Source: Gemmatimonadota bacterium (GTDB lineage Bacteria > Gemmatimonadota > Gemmatimonadetes > Gemmatimonadales > Gemmatimonadaceae). From it: DNA of 64,000 bases. The DNA lies in the NCBI GenBank assembly GCA_031127225.1, contig JARIEV010000003.1, forward strand, positions 1 to 64,000, in the 5' to 3' direction. Every line of letters begins with the position of its first letter. Position 1 is the first letter of the stretch. Both the position numbers and the translations under genes were made by a program. The notes beneath the pieces were generated by a model that was given only the letters and a program-made list of their open reading frames with translations, had not been told where the DNA came from and did no database searches. Below are positions 19,723-28,516 of this stretch, piece by piece.

Positions 19723-22605
19723 ATGTCATTCACGGCAGTATTCTCGAAAGCGTCTCGCCTGTTCGCCGGCGTGATCGCGATAGCACTCACGACGACCGCC
19801 CCGCTGTTGTCGGCGCAGGCGCCGACGGGCACCGTGACTGGGCGTGTCACCGGTCCCGATGGTAACATCATCACCGACGCCGTGGTGTCGGTGCTGGAAA
19901 CGTCGCTGACCGCGGCGACCGATCGCGCCGGCATCTTCCGCCTGGCGAAAGTTCCCGTCGGTGCGCAGCGGATAACGGTACGTGCGTTGGGTAAGCGTCC
20001 GAGCACCCAGACGGCAACCGTCACCGCCAATGGAACGGTTTCCCTCGCCATCGCCCTCGAACTGGCGACAACGACGCTCGAAGGTATTACCGTCACCGGC
20101 GAGCGCGGCGGACAGCTGCGCTCGGCGGATCAGAAGCGCCGCAGCGTGACGGTCAGCGACGTCGTGTCGGCCGACGAAATCGGTCTATTGCCCGACCAGA
20201 ACGTGGCTGAGGCCGTGCAGCGCGTACCGGGCGTATACATCGAAACCACGCGCGGCGAAGGCCGGACCGTGTCCATCCGCGGCGTGGCGCCCAACTTGAA
20301 CAACGTCACGTTGAACGGCCAGCCGCTGGCGTCGACCTCGACGGATCGCGCGTCCGCGCTCGATCTGCTGCCGGCGTCGATGGTCGCGAATATTGAAGTC
20401 ATCAAGGCCGTCACACCCGATATGGACGCCAACACCATCGGCGGCACGGTCAACCTCCGTACCCTGACCGCGTTCGACCGCCCGCGTCCGTTCTTCTTCG
20501 GTATTTTTGAAGGGCTACAAAACAATCGGCAGGTGCCGTTCGGCGAGACCGTGCCGCAGTACGAGCTCGACATGACGACGGGACGTCGATTCGGCGCGAA
20601 TCAGACGCTGGGTGTGGTGATCTCCGGCAGTGCATCGCAGCGCGATAACGCCGTGTCGGTGCTCGATCCCGACGGCTGGATCCGCGCGCTCAATCGCACG
20701 ACCGGCGACTCGATCACGGTCTCCAACGAAATCGAGCAGCAGCTGGCGGACAACGATCGCACGCGGTACGGCCTGACGACGTCGCTCGACTGGCGCCCGC
20801 GACCGACTACCAGCCTCTTTCTGCGTGGCCTCTACACACGCACGACTGAAATTGAGCGGAACTCGGAATTCGAGATCACCTTCACGGGAGCATATGAATT
20901 CCCGGCGGGTTCCAAGGTGGGGCGCAATACGGCCAGCTCGATGGAATTGGATATCAGTCGCGACGAAGAGACAGAGAACCTTTATACACTGAGCACCGGT
21001 GGCAGTCAGCAGTGGGGCAACTTCCACATGGACGTGACGGGCGTGGCCACGCGTGGTCAGGCCAAGAGCTTCGGTCCGGATGCCACGTTTGAAAACCCTG
21101 TGGCCACCAACGTGCTGGCGCCGGTGGGTCTTGACTTCTCCAAGTATTTCTACTCAGTGACTCCGCTCAATCGGGCGTTCGTGGAAAACCCGGCCAGCTA
21201 CAACCTGAACGGCCTGAGCTACAACTACCGCGACGTGGTGGAGAACACCTACATTGGCGCGGCTGATTTCAAGTATGACACGAAGCTGGGCCGATTCCCG
21301 GCCATCCTCAAGTTTGGCACCAAGATCCAGGCGCGTGACAAAGACATCGACGACGCCTCGGATCGCTATGCTAATACCGCGCTGACATTGCTGCCGTGGT
21401 CGCAGGCGGTCACCGGCCGTTTGCAGGACGGCGCCTCGACGTTTGTGCAGGGCAACGTCGACCCGTTCAATGCCTTCGTCGACCGGATGCGTGTGCGCCC
21501 CGACTCAGTCACGCTGGACCCGATCAACACGCAGGTACAGAAGATCGACGGCGACGCATTCGTGAAGGAGCGTATCACCGCGGCCTATCTTATGGGCACG
21601 GCCGATATCGGCCGTTTGACGGCACTGGTGGGAGCCCGTATGGAGCGTACGGATTCGGATGCCGAGTTCTGGGAGCTCGGTGAGAATTCGCGGCTGCCTT
21701 CCGCTCAGCGTTACGTGTTTCCGACGGCGCGCACCACGCGGTCCAATTCGTACACCAACGTGTTGCCCTCGGCCGTTTTTAAGTTCGACGCCGGTAAGTC
21801 ATTGGTGTTGCGCGCCGCGTACACCAGCACAATTGCCCGTCCGCAGTTCACGCAGCTGGCCAGCTACACCCGCGCCAACTACATCCCGGACGCCGCGGTA
21901 CCGGGTGCCTTCGACGGTACGCTGACGGACAACAACCCGGACCTCAAGCCGTATACTTCGCGAAATTACGATGCGTCGGCCGAGTACTACCCATCCACCG
22001 GTGGCCAGATCTCGCTGGGCTACTTTCAAAAGGTGATCGACAACCCGATTTACACCTACCGTTCGGACGAACGGAACGTGAACTATGATGGACTGCAATT
22101 CACGCGCCTTCGGTACACTCAGCAGCGGAATGGCGATGCCGGCAGCTTGGGTGGAGTGGAAATGTCATGGAATCAGCCGCTCTACTTTCTGCCGGGTGTG
22201 CTCAAGGGGTTGGGCGTGACGACGAACCTTGCGTTCATCACTTCGGAGCTGACCATCGTGGGCCGTAACGAGAAACTCCCGTTCCTCGGCCAGCCGGACC
22301 AGGTGATCAACCTCATTCCGTACTTTCAGTACAAGTCGTTCGAGGCGCGGTTTGCGTATGCGCGTCGCAGTGGCTATCTGTCTCAGGTCAGCGCGATCGA
22401 AGGCTTTGATCGGTTCGCCTCGGCGCGTGAAACGATGGATCTCACGCTGCGATACCAGATCCTGGGACCGAAGCTCGAAGTGATCGGGACGGCACGCAAC
22501 CTGACAAATTCCCCCGAGGTGGGGTACCAGGGGAACGTAAACCAGTACGACGTGCATACGCTGACCGGCCGTACGTTCTCCATCGGCTTCCGGACCACGC
22601 GCTGA
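19723..22605 (+). CDS. TonB-dependent outer-membrane receptor
   Basis: A 960-residue receptor. ATG 19723 is chosen because it directly precedes a signal peptide ending LLSAQA. Residues about 30-115 form a carboxypeptidase-regulatory-like beta domain (TGTVTGRVTGPDGNIITDAVV). A plug domain follows (DQNVAEAVQRVPGVYIETTRGEGRTVSIRGVAPN), then a long 22-strand-type barrel ending TFSIGFRTTR. This layout is common in TIGR01782-like receptors for saccharides or other complex nutrients, driven by TonB/ExbBD. The stop overlaps the next start (TGATG), so the downstream phosphoesterase is translationally coupled, hinting that the imported ligand is a phosphorylated compound or its breakdown product. Confidence 0.92.
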   Translation: MSFTAVFSKASRLFAGVIAIALTTTAPLLSAQAPTGTVTGRVTGPDGNIITDAVVSVLETSLTAATDRAGIFRLAKVPVGAQRITVRALGKRPSTQTATVTANGTVSLAIALELATTTLEGITVTGERGGQLRSADQKRRSVTVSDVVSADEIGLLPDQNVAEAVQRVPGVYIETTRGEGRTVSIRGVAPNLNNVTLNGQPLASTSTDRASALDLLPASMVANIEVIKAVTPDMDANTIGGTVNLRTLTAFDRPRPFFFGIFEGLQNNRQVPFGETVPQYELDMTTGRRFGANQTLGVVISGSASQRDNAVSVLDPDGWIRALNRTTGDSITVSNEIEQQLADNDRTRYGLTTSLDWRPRPTTSLFLRGLYTRTTEIERNSEFEITFTGAYEFPAGSKVGRNTASSMELDISRDEETENLYTLSTGGSQQWGNFHMDVTGVATRGQAKSFGPDATFENPVATNVLAPVGLDFSKYFYSVTPLNRAFVENPASYNLNGLSYNYRDVVENTYIGAADFKYDTKLGRFPAILKFGTKIQARDKDIDDASDRYANTALTLLPWSQAVTGRLQDGASTFVQGNVDPFNAFVDRMRVRPDSVTLDPINTQVQKIDGDAFVKERITAAYLMGTADIGRLTALVGARMERTDSDAEFWELGENSRLPSAQRYVFPTARTTRSNSYTNVLPSAVFKFDAGKSLVLRAAYTSTIARPQFTQLASYTRANYIPDAAVPGAFDGTLTDNNPDLKPYTSRNYDASAEYYPSTGGQISLGYFQKVIDNPIYTYRSDERNVNYDGLQFTRLRYTQQRNGDAGSLGGVEMSWNQPLYFLPGVLKGLGVTTNLAFITSELTIVGRNEKLPFLGQPDQVINLIPYFQYKSFEARFAYARRSGYLSQVSAIEGFDRFASARETMDLTLRYQILGPKLEVIGTARNLTNSPEVGYQGNVNQYDVHTLTGRTFSIGFRTTR

Positions 22606-25286
22606 TGTTCGTGCCTACAATGGTGAGGCTGGCTGCGCGCATGACCGCGCGTGGCCTTGGGCTGGTGTTGGCGTTGACCATGGCGTGGCCGACCGCTCGC
22701 GTGCTGGCCGCCACGCATCCCGTCGAGCCGGCGGCAATCTTCGTGACCTGGGACGGTGATCCCACGACCACGGTCAGCATCGATTGGCACTTCGAGCCCG
22801 GCGCTGACTTCCCCTCGGTCGAGGTGCGTGCGCGCGGCACCACGAGCTGGGCGTCGCATCGCGGCATCAGCTTTCCGTTTCCTCATTCCGCGCGCATGGT
22901 GCGTCGGGCGAAGGTCAGTGGATTACAGCCGGGGGCGGAGTACGAGCTGCGCATCGGCGGATCCCGCGTCTACCGCTACCGCACGATGCCGGCTACGCTC
23001 ACGCGGGCGATCCGCTTTGCCACGGGTGGGGATACACAGTCCGGTGATGCGACGTTCGGCGCGACCAATCGCATGGTGGCGGCCCGCGATGTCGACTTTG
23101 TGCTCCTCGGCGGCGATCTCGCCTACTCCAATGGCGACCCGCGTCTCGTGAAGCGGGAAGAGCAGTGGTTCGAAACTGTCGCCAAGACTCTGGTGACGAA
23201 AGACGGCCGACTGATCCCGGTGATCGCGGCCATTGGCAATCATGAAGTGTTCTCCGCCCGTGACACCACAGTTGCCTTTCAGCAGATGATGCAGAAGACG
23301 GGTGTCACGTATGGTGAGGCGACCTACTACCAGCGGTTGCACGCGCACGCGCGCGACCGGCAGTACGGTATTATCGACGTGGGCAACTATCTCTCGCTCG
23401 TGTTGCTCAACACCGGACACACCGCCGAGATCGGTGGGGAGCAGACCGAGTGGCTGCGCGGCGAGCTCGCCAAGCGTACATCGGTGCCACATGTGTTCCC
23501 GGTGTACCATGTGCCGGGCTACCCGTCGGTACGCAGTTTTGACGGTGCCAACAGTGCGCAGGTGCGCGCGCATTGGGCACCATTGTTCGAGCTGGCGGGT
23601 GTCCGCGTGGCGTTTGAGAATCACGATCATGCCTACAAGCGCACGCCGCCGATTCGGGCCGGCCAGCGTGACACGTCCGGCGTGGTGTACGTCGGCGATG
23701 GCGCCTGGGGGGCCGGACCGCGACCGATCGCCCGGGACCACAAGCAGCCGGTGTGGTATCTGGAAAAGACGTCATCGGTCAATCACGCCATCATCGTGAC
23801 CGTAGCTCAGGGCAGCGCGCGACTGGAGGTGATGGACTCGGCGGGCGCGATGGTTGACAGTCTCCGCGTGCTCCGTCGTGCCGTTGGGATGCGTCGCACT
23901 GCCGCGGGCGCCAGCGCGGCAGACACGTCGCGACGCTGGCTCGCGGGTGATCATCATATCCACAGCGAGTTCAGCGCGGACTATCCCGAGCCTCCCGCCG
24001 GCAGCACGGAAGCGCCGAAGCCGGTGTTGGGTGCCGACGGTCGGTATCCCATCTCGCAGAACGCGACGATGGCCCGCACGTTCGGTTTGCAGTGGATGGT
24101 GTCGACCGATCATGGCGGTCCGAATCATTCCAAGCTGAATCACGATCAGGCCTACCCGAAGCTTCTGCAGTCACGGCAGGACGTGCCGCAAGTGATGCAG
24201 TTCTATGGCATGGAGTTCGACACACCTGGTGCCGATCACAGCAGCATGATCATTCCCAAGTCGGACGCTGAGCGCACGACACTGCGCGATATTGAATCGA
24301 AGTTCGCGAAACGTGACGCATTCCCGCGCGACACCGCGCGCGACTCCGAGCCCAAAATGCTCGAGGCGCTGCGCTTCATGCGCGACGTGTCGACGCCGCC
24401 GGTGGTGATCGCCAATCATCCCTCCCGTTCGGCCGCGGACATCGGCAAGTACGGACTGGACCGACCGGCCGAGCTGCGCGACTGGAATGACGCCGCGCCG
24501 CGCGTGGCGATCGGCATGGAAGGCGCACCCGGCCACCAGGCCAGCGCCATTAACAAGGACGGATCGCTCGATACGGCCGGCGCACGCGGCGGGTATCGAA
24601 ACTCCCCGACGCTCGGTGGCTTCGATCAGATGACAGCACGCGTCGGTGGCTTCTGGGATGCCATGCTCGGAGAAGGTCGCCGGTGGTGGATCACGTCGAC
24701 CTCCGACTCTCATTCGAACTGGCGCGACGGTGGCAGCGACTTCTGGCCGGGGGAGTTCTCAAAGACGTACGTGAGCGCGCGCTCCTCGACCGACGACGTG
24801 CTGGACGGCATCCGCAGTGGGCGCATCTTCGTGACCACCGGCGATCTGATCTCCGAGCTTGATGTCACCGTGAGCGGGGCACGTCAGACGGCCACGATCG
24901 GTGGCGAACTGTCAGTGCCCGCGGGCAGCGACCTCCAAGTCACCATTCGCGTACGCGACCCGAAGGGCGCCAACCATCACGGTGACTCCAACACCGTGAA
25001 GCGCCTCGACTTGATCATGGGCGATGTCACGGGTCCGGTGGCCGACCGGAGCAGTGACCGCAATCCCTCGACCCGCGTGATCAAGCGCTTCGCCGCGACC
25101 GATTGGCGCCGTACCGGCGAGATTCTCACCATGAGCGTCACGCTGCCCAACGTGCGGAGTGCGAGTTACATCCGTGTGCGCGGGACCAGCACGACGGAAC
25201 TCGAGCCGTCCGCCGATCCGCGCGGCGAGGATCCGTGGTCGGACCTCTGGTTCTACGCGAACCCGATCTTTATATCGATTCGCTGA
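22605..25286 (+). CDS. Two-domain secreted phosphoesterase: purple-acid-phosphatase-like plus PHP-like
   Basis: An 893-residue protein with an N-terminal signal (GLGLVLALTMAWPTARVLAA; ATG 22605, with alternatives at 22620 and 22641). Residues about 35-130 form the fibronectin-like domain of purple acid phosphatases. Residues 135-430 are a metallophosphatase with ligands Asp143, Asp171-x-x-Tyr174, Asn212-His213, His302 and His340-x-His342. Residues about 445-760 are PHP-like: His451-x-His453, Asp502-His503, His605 and Asp701-x-His703. A beta-rich tail completes it. It would act in the periplasm or outside the cell, removing phosphate from monoester or diester substrates. The TonB gene overlaps it by one base. 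The fusion of two unrelated phosphoesterase folds is unusual. Confidence 0.82.
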   Translation: MFVPTMVRLAARMTARGLGLVLALTMAWPTARVLAATHPVEPAAIFVTWDGDPTTTVSIDWHFEPGADFPSVEVRARGTTSWASHRGISFPFPHSARMVRRAKVSGLQPGAEYELRIGGSRVYRYRTMPATLTRAIRFATGGDTQSGDATFGATNRMVAARDVDFVLLGGDLAYSNGDPRLVKREEQWFETVAKTLVTKDGRLIPVIAAIGNHEVFSARDTTVAFQQMMQKTGVTYGEATYYQRLHAHARDRQYGIIDVGNYLSLVLLNTGHTAEIGGEQTEWLRGELAKRTSVPHVFPVYHVPGYPSVRSFDGANSAQVRAHWAPLFELAGVRVAFENHDHAYKRTPPIRAGQRDTSGVVYVGDGAWGAGPRPIARDHKQPVWYLEKTSSVNHAIIVTVAQGSARLEVMDSAGAMVDSLRVLRRAVGMRRTAAGASAADTSRRWLAGDHHIHSEFSADYPEPPAGSTEAPKPVLGADGRYPISQNATMARTFGLQWMVSTDHGGPNHSKLNHDQAYPKLLQSRQDVPQVMQFYGMEFDTPGADHSSMIIPKSDAERTTLRDIESKFAKRDAFPRDTARDSEPKMLEALRFMRDVSTPPVVIANHPSRSAADIGKYGLDRPAELRDWNDAAPRVAIGMEGAPGHQASAINKDGSLDTAGARGGYRNSPTLGGFDQMTARVGGFWDAMLGEGRRWWITSTSDSHSNWRDGGSDFWPGEFSKTYVSARSSTDDVLDGIRSGRIFVTTGDLISELDVTVSGARQTATIGGELSVPAGSDLQVTIRVRDPKGANHHGDSNTVKRLDLIMGDVTGPVADRSSDRNPSTRVIKRFAATDWRRTGEILTMSVTLPNVRSASYIRVRGTSTTELEPSADPRGEDPWSDLWFYANPIFISIR

Positions 25287-25399
25287 CGCACTCGCGTGCC
25301 CAAGCCGTAAGCGAGGGGTTGCCGATGACCTCGGATTCGTCTACGCTTAGGTGTGACGGTGGATGTGGTCTTTACGATTGCCTTCACCGTAAGCAGGTC

Positions 25400-25472
25400 G
25401 CTCACATAGCTCAGTCGGCAGAGCACATCCTTGGTAAGGATGAGGTCACCGGTTCGATCCCGGTTGTGAGCT
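25400..25472 (+). tRNA. tRNA-Thr (anticodon GGT)
   Basis: A 73-nt cloverleaf with acceptor gctcaca/tgtgagc, anticodon stem catcc/ggatg around loop ttggtaa (GGT), and T-arm ccggttcgatcccgg. In many bacteria this tRNA directly follows tRNA-Gly(TCC); here it is 6.6 kb away. CCA is not encoded. Confidence 0.95.
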
Positions 25473-25485
25473 CTTTCGCACGTGC

Positions 25486-25520
25486 AGCCCCCGTCACCAC
25501 CTTGTGGTGGCGGGGGCTTT
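25486..25520 (+). terminator. Rho-independent terminator after tRNA-Thr(GGT)
   Basis: A 15-bp stem (agcccccgtcaccac / gtggtggcgggggct) with a 3-nt ctt loop and one G-T pair, followed by ttgtgtt. It closes the single-tRNA transcript. Confidence 0.8.
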
Positions 25521-25640
25521 GTGTTGCCCAGATACGGAGTCGGTCCCTCAGGGTCATCGGACGAATTGACATAGGGGGCGGGGGTATCCAACTATCTGCG
25601 GAGGTATCTGCGCGCTGCATTCCATGTCCCCGGAGGCCGA

Positions 25641-26039
25641 ATGTCCGAAACAATGCCCCCGTCCGTCACTGAGCCCCTATCCACGGCGCTGGCGGACCAG
25701 TCGTCGTGCGGGTGCGGCGCGGCCGGCGTCGAGCTGGCCGAAGGCAGCGGGCGCCGGGCGGTCGCGGTCGATCCCGAGAGTAAGGCGCGCAACCGCACAC
25801 GGCTCCGACGCATTGAGGGGCAGATCCGCGGATTGCAGCAGATGGTCGAAGACGACCGCTATTGCGCCGACATCCTCACCCAGATCGCGTCAGCGCACGA
25901 GGCGCTGCGCGCGGTGGGTCGTGAGCTGATGCGCAATCATCTCAAGCACTGTGCGACGGCGGCGATCGCGGTTGGCGGCGAGACGCGGGACGCGATGTAC
26001 GACGAGTTGGTGGACATGATGTACAAGCACAGCCGATGA
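25641..26039 (+). CDS. CsoR/FrmR-family metal-sensing repressor
   Basis: A 132-residue all-helical repressor of the CsoR family. The core (RLRRIEGQIRGLQQMVEDDRYCADIL, then VGRELMRNHLKHC) carries the Cys, His and Cys ligands of the copper-type sensor: Cys in RYC, and His and Cys in NHLKHC. The N-terminal 50 residues are an extension containing SSCGCG, an extra Cys pair not found in the basic family. Such proteins are DNA-bound tetramers that release on Cu(I) or electrophile binding. No copper ATPase or chaperone is visible nearby, so the target is unknown. Confidence 0.85.
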   Translation: MSETMPPSVTEPLSTALADQSSCGCGAAGVELAEGSGRRAVAVDPESKARNRTRLRRIEGQIRGLQQMVEDDRYCADILTQIASAHEALRAVGRELMRNHLKHCATAAIAVGGETRDAMYDELVDMMYKHSR

Positions 26040-26330
26040 GGGGGCGCGCCGCGGGCCGCGTCATGCAAAACATGGAGGCACCGTGAGACGTGCTGTCGTC
26101 TGGAGCGCGGGGGCGCTTCGGCGTCTCTTCGGAGAAGATTCACGTGGCCGGTGCAACCGTCGTCCAGACCACGACTTGCGAGCACGTCCGGGCCGGACTA
26201 CGTTGCAAGGCTCACCCCCATTCGGGGGGAGATCCATCGGGGAGCCTCGTCGAGGCTACGCGCGCCCAGCGAATGCAGGCGGCGCACCCGGTGCAGCAGA
26301 CGTCTGGGTGCTGTAGCACGGAGCCGGAAC
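26040..26330 (+). other. 291-bp gap before rpmG with several hairpins
   Basis: No convincing gene. ORFs in it are Arg/Gly-rich and lack family features. Three small inverted repeats are visible: gtccg-ggc-cggac (about 26187-26199), ccccc-attc-ggggg (26215-26228) and agcctc-gtc-gaggct (26243-26257). It probably contains the rpmG-secE-nusG promoter and a structured leader. No tRNA-Trp, often found here in other bacteria, could be seen. Confidence 0.4.
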
Positions 26331-26483
26331 ATGCCGCGCGAGAAGATCATCCTCGGGTGCACCGAGTGTAAGAACCGCAACTACTTCGTCACGAAGAACA
26401 AGCGCCTGCATCCTGAGCGCGTGGAGTGGCAGAAGTACTGCCCGCGCTGCAACGCGCACAAGACTCATAAGGAAACGAAGTAA
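26331..26483 (+). CDS. rpmG: 50S ribosomal protein bL33
   Basis: A 50-residue protein, [19 protein letters not shown]..., with the zinc-type Cys pairs CTEC and CPRC, so it is the C+ form of bL33. The start at 26331 matches the usual N-terminus; longer upstream extensions of the frame are not conserved-looking. It is the first gene of rpmG-secE-nusG, only 2 bp before secE. Confidence 0.95.
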   Translation: MPREKIILGCTECKNRNYFVTKNKRLHPERVEWQKYCPRCNAHKTHKETK

Positions 26484-26485
26484 CC

Positions 26486-26719
26486 ATGACGGCTCCCGTC
26501 GAGGTTTCCCGTCCGGGACTCGGCACTCGGCTCACCACGTTTTACCATGACGTGATTGCCGAGATGAAGAAGGTGACCTGGCCCGATCGCCCGCAGCTTC
26601 AGCAGGCGACGATCCAGATCATCATTTTCGTGCTGCTGCTCGGAGCGGTGATCGCCCTGGTCGATGTCGCGTTGCAAGCGCTGCTGGTGCGCCTGCCCGC
26701 GATGTTGCTCGGCCGCTGA
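26486..26719 (+). CDS. secE: Preprotein translocase subunit SecE
   Basis: A 77-residue single-span SecE. The cytoplasmic amphipathic helix FYHDVIAEMKKVTWPDR is the conserved clamp that braces SecY, followed by one membrane helix (IQIIIFVLLLGAVIALVDV). Together with SecY (encoded at 61645) it forms the protein-conducting channel. It follows rpmG by 2 bp and precedes nusG by 8 bp. Confidence 0.94.
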   Translation: MTAPVEVSRPGLGTRLTTFYHDVIAEMKKVTWPDRPQLQQATIQIIIFVLLLGAVIALVDVALQALLVRLPAMLLGR

Positions 26720-26727
26720 CCCCGCAT

Positions 26728-27285
26728 ATGTCCCTGTCGATGCTCGAGTACCGGTGGTACACGGTCCAGACCACGTCTGGTCACGAGAACAAAGTGCTGC
26801 GCCTGATCCAGCGGAAGATCGACATGGATCCGGCGGCGCCCGAAGACCGTCTGATCCGTCAGGCGCTCGTGCCCGTTCAGGAAGTCGTTGAAATCAAGAA
26901 CGGCAAGAAGGTCACGGTCGAGCGGAAAATCTTCCCGGGCTACGTGCTCGTTGAGATGGTCGCCAGCCAGGACACCTTGCACGAGGTCAGCGCCATTCAG
27001 GGCGTGATCAAGTTCGTGGGGAAGGAAAAGGAGCCGACGCCGCTGCGGGACGACGAAGTCCGTCGTCTGCTCGGGCAGACGGATCTGGCCGAAGAAGCGC
27101 CGGCACGCGAAGAGATTCCGTTCATCGTGGGTCAGGCGGTGGCGATCACGGAAGGTCCGTTCGCGGACTTCAACGGGACCGTCGAAGAGATTCTGTCCGA
27201 TAAGGGCAAGGTGCGGGTGTCGGTCAGCCTGTTTGGCCGGCCGACGTCGGTCGAACTCGATTACCTGCAGTTACGCGGGTACTGA
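26728..27285 (+). CDS. nusG: Transcription termination/antitermination protein NusG
   Basis: A 185-residue NusG with the N-terminal NGN domain (YRWYTVQTTSGHENKV, RKIFPGYVLVEM) and the C-terminal KOW domain (GPFADFNGTVEEI). It binds RNA polymerase and links it to Rho or to the ribosome. The gene order secE-nusG-rplK-rplA is the standard one. The first five residues precede the usual start region, so ATG 26740 is an alternative start. Confidence 0.96.
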   Translation: MSLSMLEYRWYTVQTTSGHENKVLRLIQRKIDMDPAAPEDRLIRQALVPVQEVVEIKNGKKVTVERKIFPGYVLVEMVASQDTLHEVSAIQGVIKFVGKEKEPTPLRDDEVRRLLGQTDLAEEAPAREEIPFIVGQAVAITEGPFADFNGTVEEILSDKGKVRVSVSLFGRPTSVELDYLQLRGY

Positions 27286-27383
27286 GTTCGACGCAGGACG
27301 TCGACACCACGCGACGGAAATGTCAGTGGGAGCACGACCGCTGCCGGATGGTCCGGCCGCGGAACTTGCGATGAGGAAGTAGC

Positions 27384-27806
27384 ATGGCCAAGAAGGTCAC
27401 TGGATTTGTCAAACTGCAGATTCCTGCAGGCAAGGCGAACCCGGCGCCCCCGGTAGGTACGGCCCTCGGTCCGCAGGGTATCAACATCATGGGCTTCTGC
27501 AAAGAGTTTAATGCTCGGACGCAGGGCGGTGATATGATCATCCCCGTCGAGGTCACGATCTACGGCGACAAGTCGTTCACCTTCATTTTGAAGACTCCGC
27601 CGGCGGCGGAACTCATCAAGAAGGAGCTCGGCGTCGAGAAGGGCTCGGGTCAGCCGAACAAGGTGAAGGTGGGCACGATCACCACGGCGCAGCTGCAGAA
27701 GCTCGCCACGATCAAGATGCCCGACCTGAACTGCGATTCGATGGACAGCGCGATCGCCATGATGGCGGGCGCGGCGCGGTCCATGGGCATTGTGGTCAAG
27801 GATTGA
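27384..27806 (+). CDS. rplK: 50S ribosomal protein uL11
   Basis: A 140-residue protein of the GTPase-associated centre, [34 protein letters not shown]..., of normal length. AGGAAG lies 8 nt before the ATG. A 98-bp gap separates it from nusG, room for the promoter of the rplKA-JL-rpoBC transcript. Its stop is 5 bp before the rplA start. Confidence 0.97.
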   Translation: MAKKVTGFVKLQIPAGKANPAPPVGTALGPQGINIMGFCKEFNARTQGGDMIIPVEVTIYGDKSFTFILKTPPAAELIKKELGVEKGSGQPNKVKVGTITTAQLQKLATIKMPDLNCDSMDSAIAMMAGAARSMGIVVKD

Positions 27807-27811
27807 GTCAT

Positions 27812-28501
27812 ATGGCACAGAACGGGAAGAAGTACCGCAGCGCGAGTGAGCGCCGCGAACTCGGAAAGGCCTATGACGCCGCCAAGGCGATCGAGCTCGT
27901 CAAGCAGATGAGCTTCGCGAAGTTCGACGAGACCGTCGAAATCGCGATCCGTCTGGGCGTCGATCCGCGTCATGCTGATCAGGTGGTGCGCGGCACCGTC
28001 GTGCTCCCCGAAGGAACGGGCAAGACGATGCGGGTACTCGTGATTGCGGCCGGCGCCAAGGTGCAGGAAGCGCAGGACGCGGGCGCCGATTACGTCGGCA
28101 CCGAGTATCTCGCCAAGATCAAGGATGGATGGCTCGACTTCGACGTGCTCATCGCCACGCCGGACCAGATGGGACAGCTCGGCCAGCTCGGCCGCGTCCT
28201 TGGTCCGCGCGGCCTGATGCCGAACCCGAAGGCGGGCACGGTCACGTTCGACGTGGCCAAGGCCGTCAAGGAATCGAAGGGCGGTAAGATCGAATTCCGC
28301 GTCGACAAGGGCGGCAACGTGCACGCCCCGATCGGCAAGGTGTCGTTCGGTCCCGAGCAGCTCGCCACCAATCTGGCCGCGCTCATGGACACCATCGTCC
28401 GCTCCAAGCCGTCCGCGGCGAAGGGCGTGTACATTCGGAACGTCGCGATCTCCAGCTCCATGGGTCCTGGCGTCACCATCGACACCACGCCGTACCGGTA
28501 A
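27812..28501 (+). CDS. rplA: 50S ribosomal protein uL1
   Basis: A 229-residue L1-stalk protein that in many bacteria represses its own rplK-rplA mRNA. ATG 27812 is preferred to a TTG 9 bp upstream. The family signatures include [19 protein letters not shown] and [15 protein letters not shown]. It is followed 15 bp later by rplJ. Confidence 0.97.
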   Translation: MAQNGKKYRSASERRELGKAYDAAKAIELVKQMSFAKFDETVEIAIRLGVDPRHADQVVRGTVVLPEGTGKTMRVLVIAAGAKVQEAQDAGADYVGTEYLAKIKDGWLDFDVLIATPDQMGQLGQLGRVLGPRGLMPNPKAGTVTFDVAKAVKESKGGKIEFRVDKGGNVHAPIGKVSFGPEQLATNLAALMDTIVRSKPSAAKGVYIRNVAISSSMGPGVTIDTTPYR

Positions 28502-28516
28502 GAGGGAGACGCAACC

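Noticed and set aside
26040-26330. Hidden tRNA-Trp before secE
   Set aside because: Looked for because the site is typical; no CCA anticodon loop or T-arm consensus could be folded.
26083-26371. Arg-rich ORFs before rpmG
   Set aside because: No family resemblance and no ribosome-binding site; the region looks like a structured leader.
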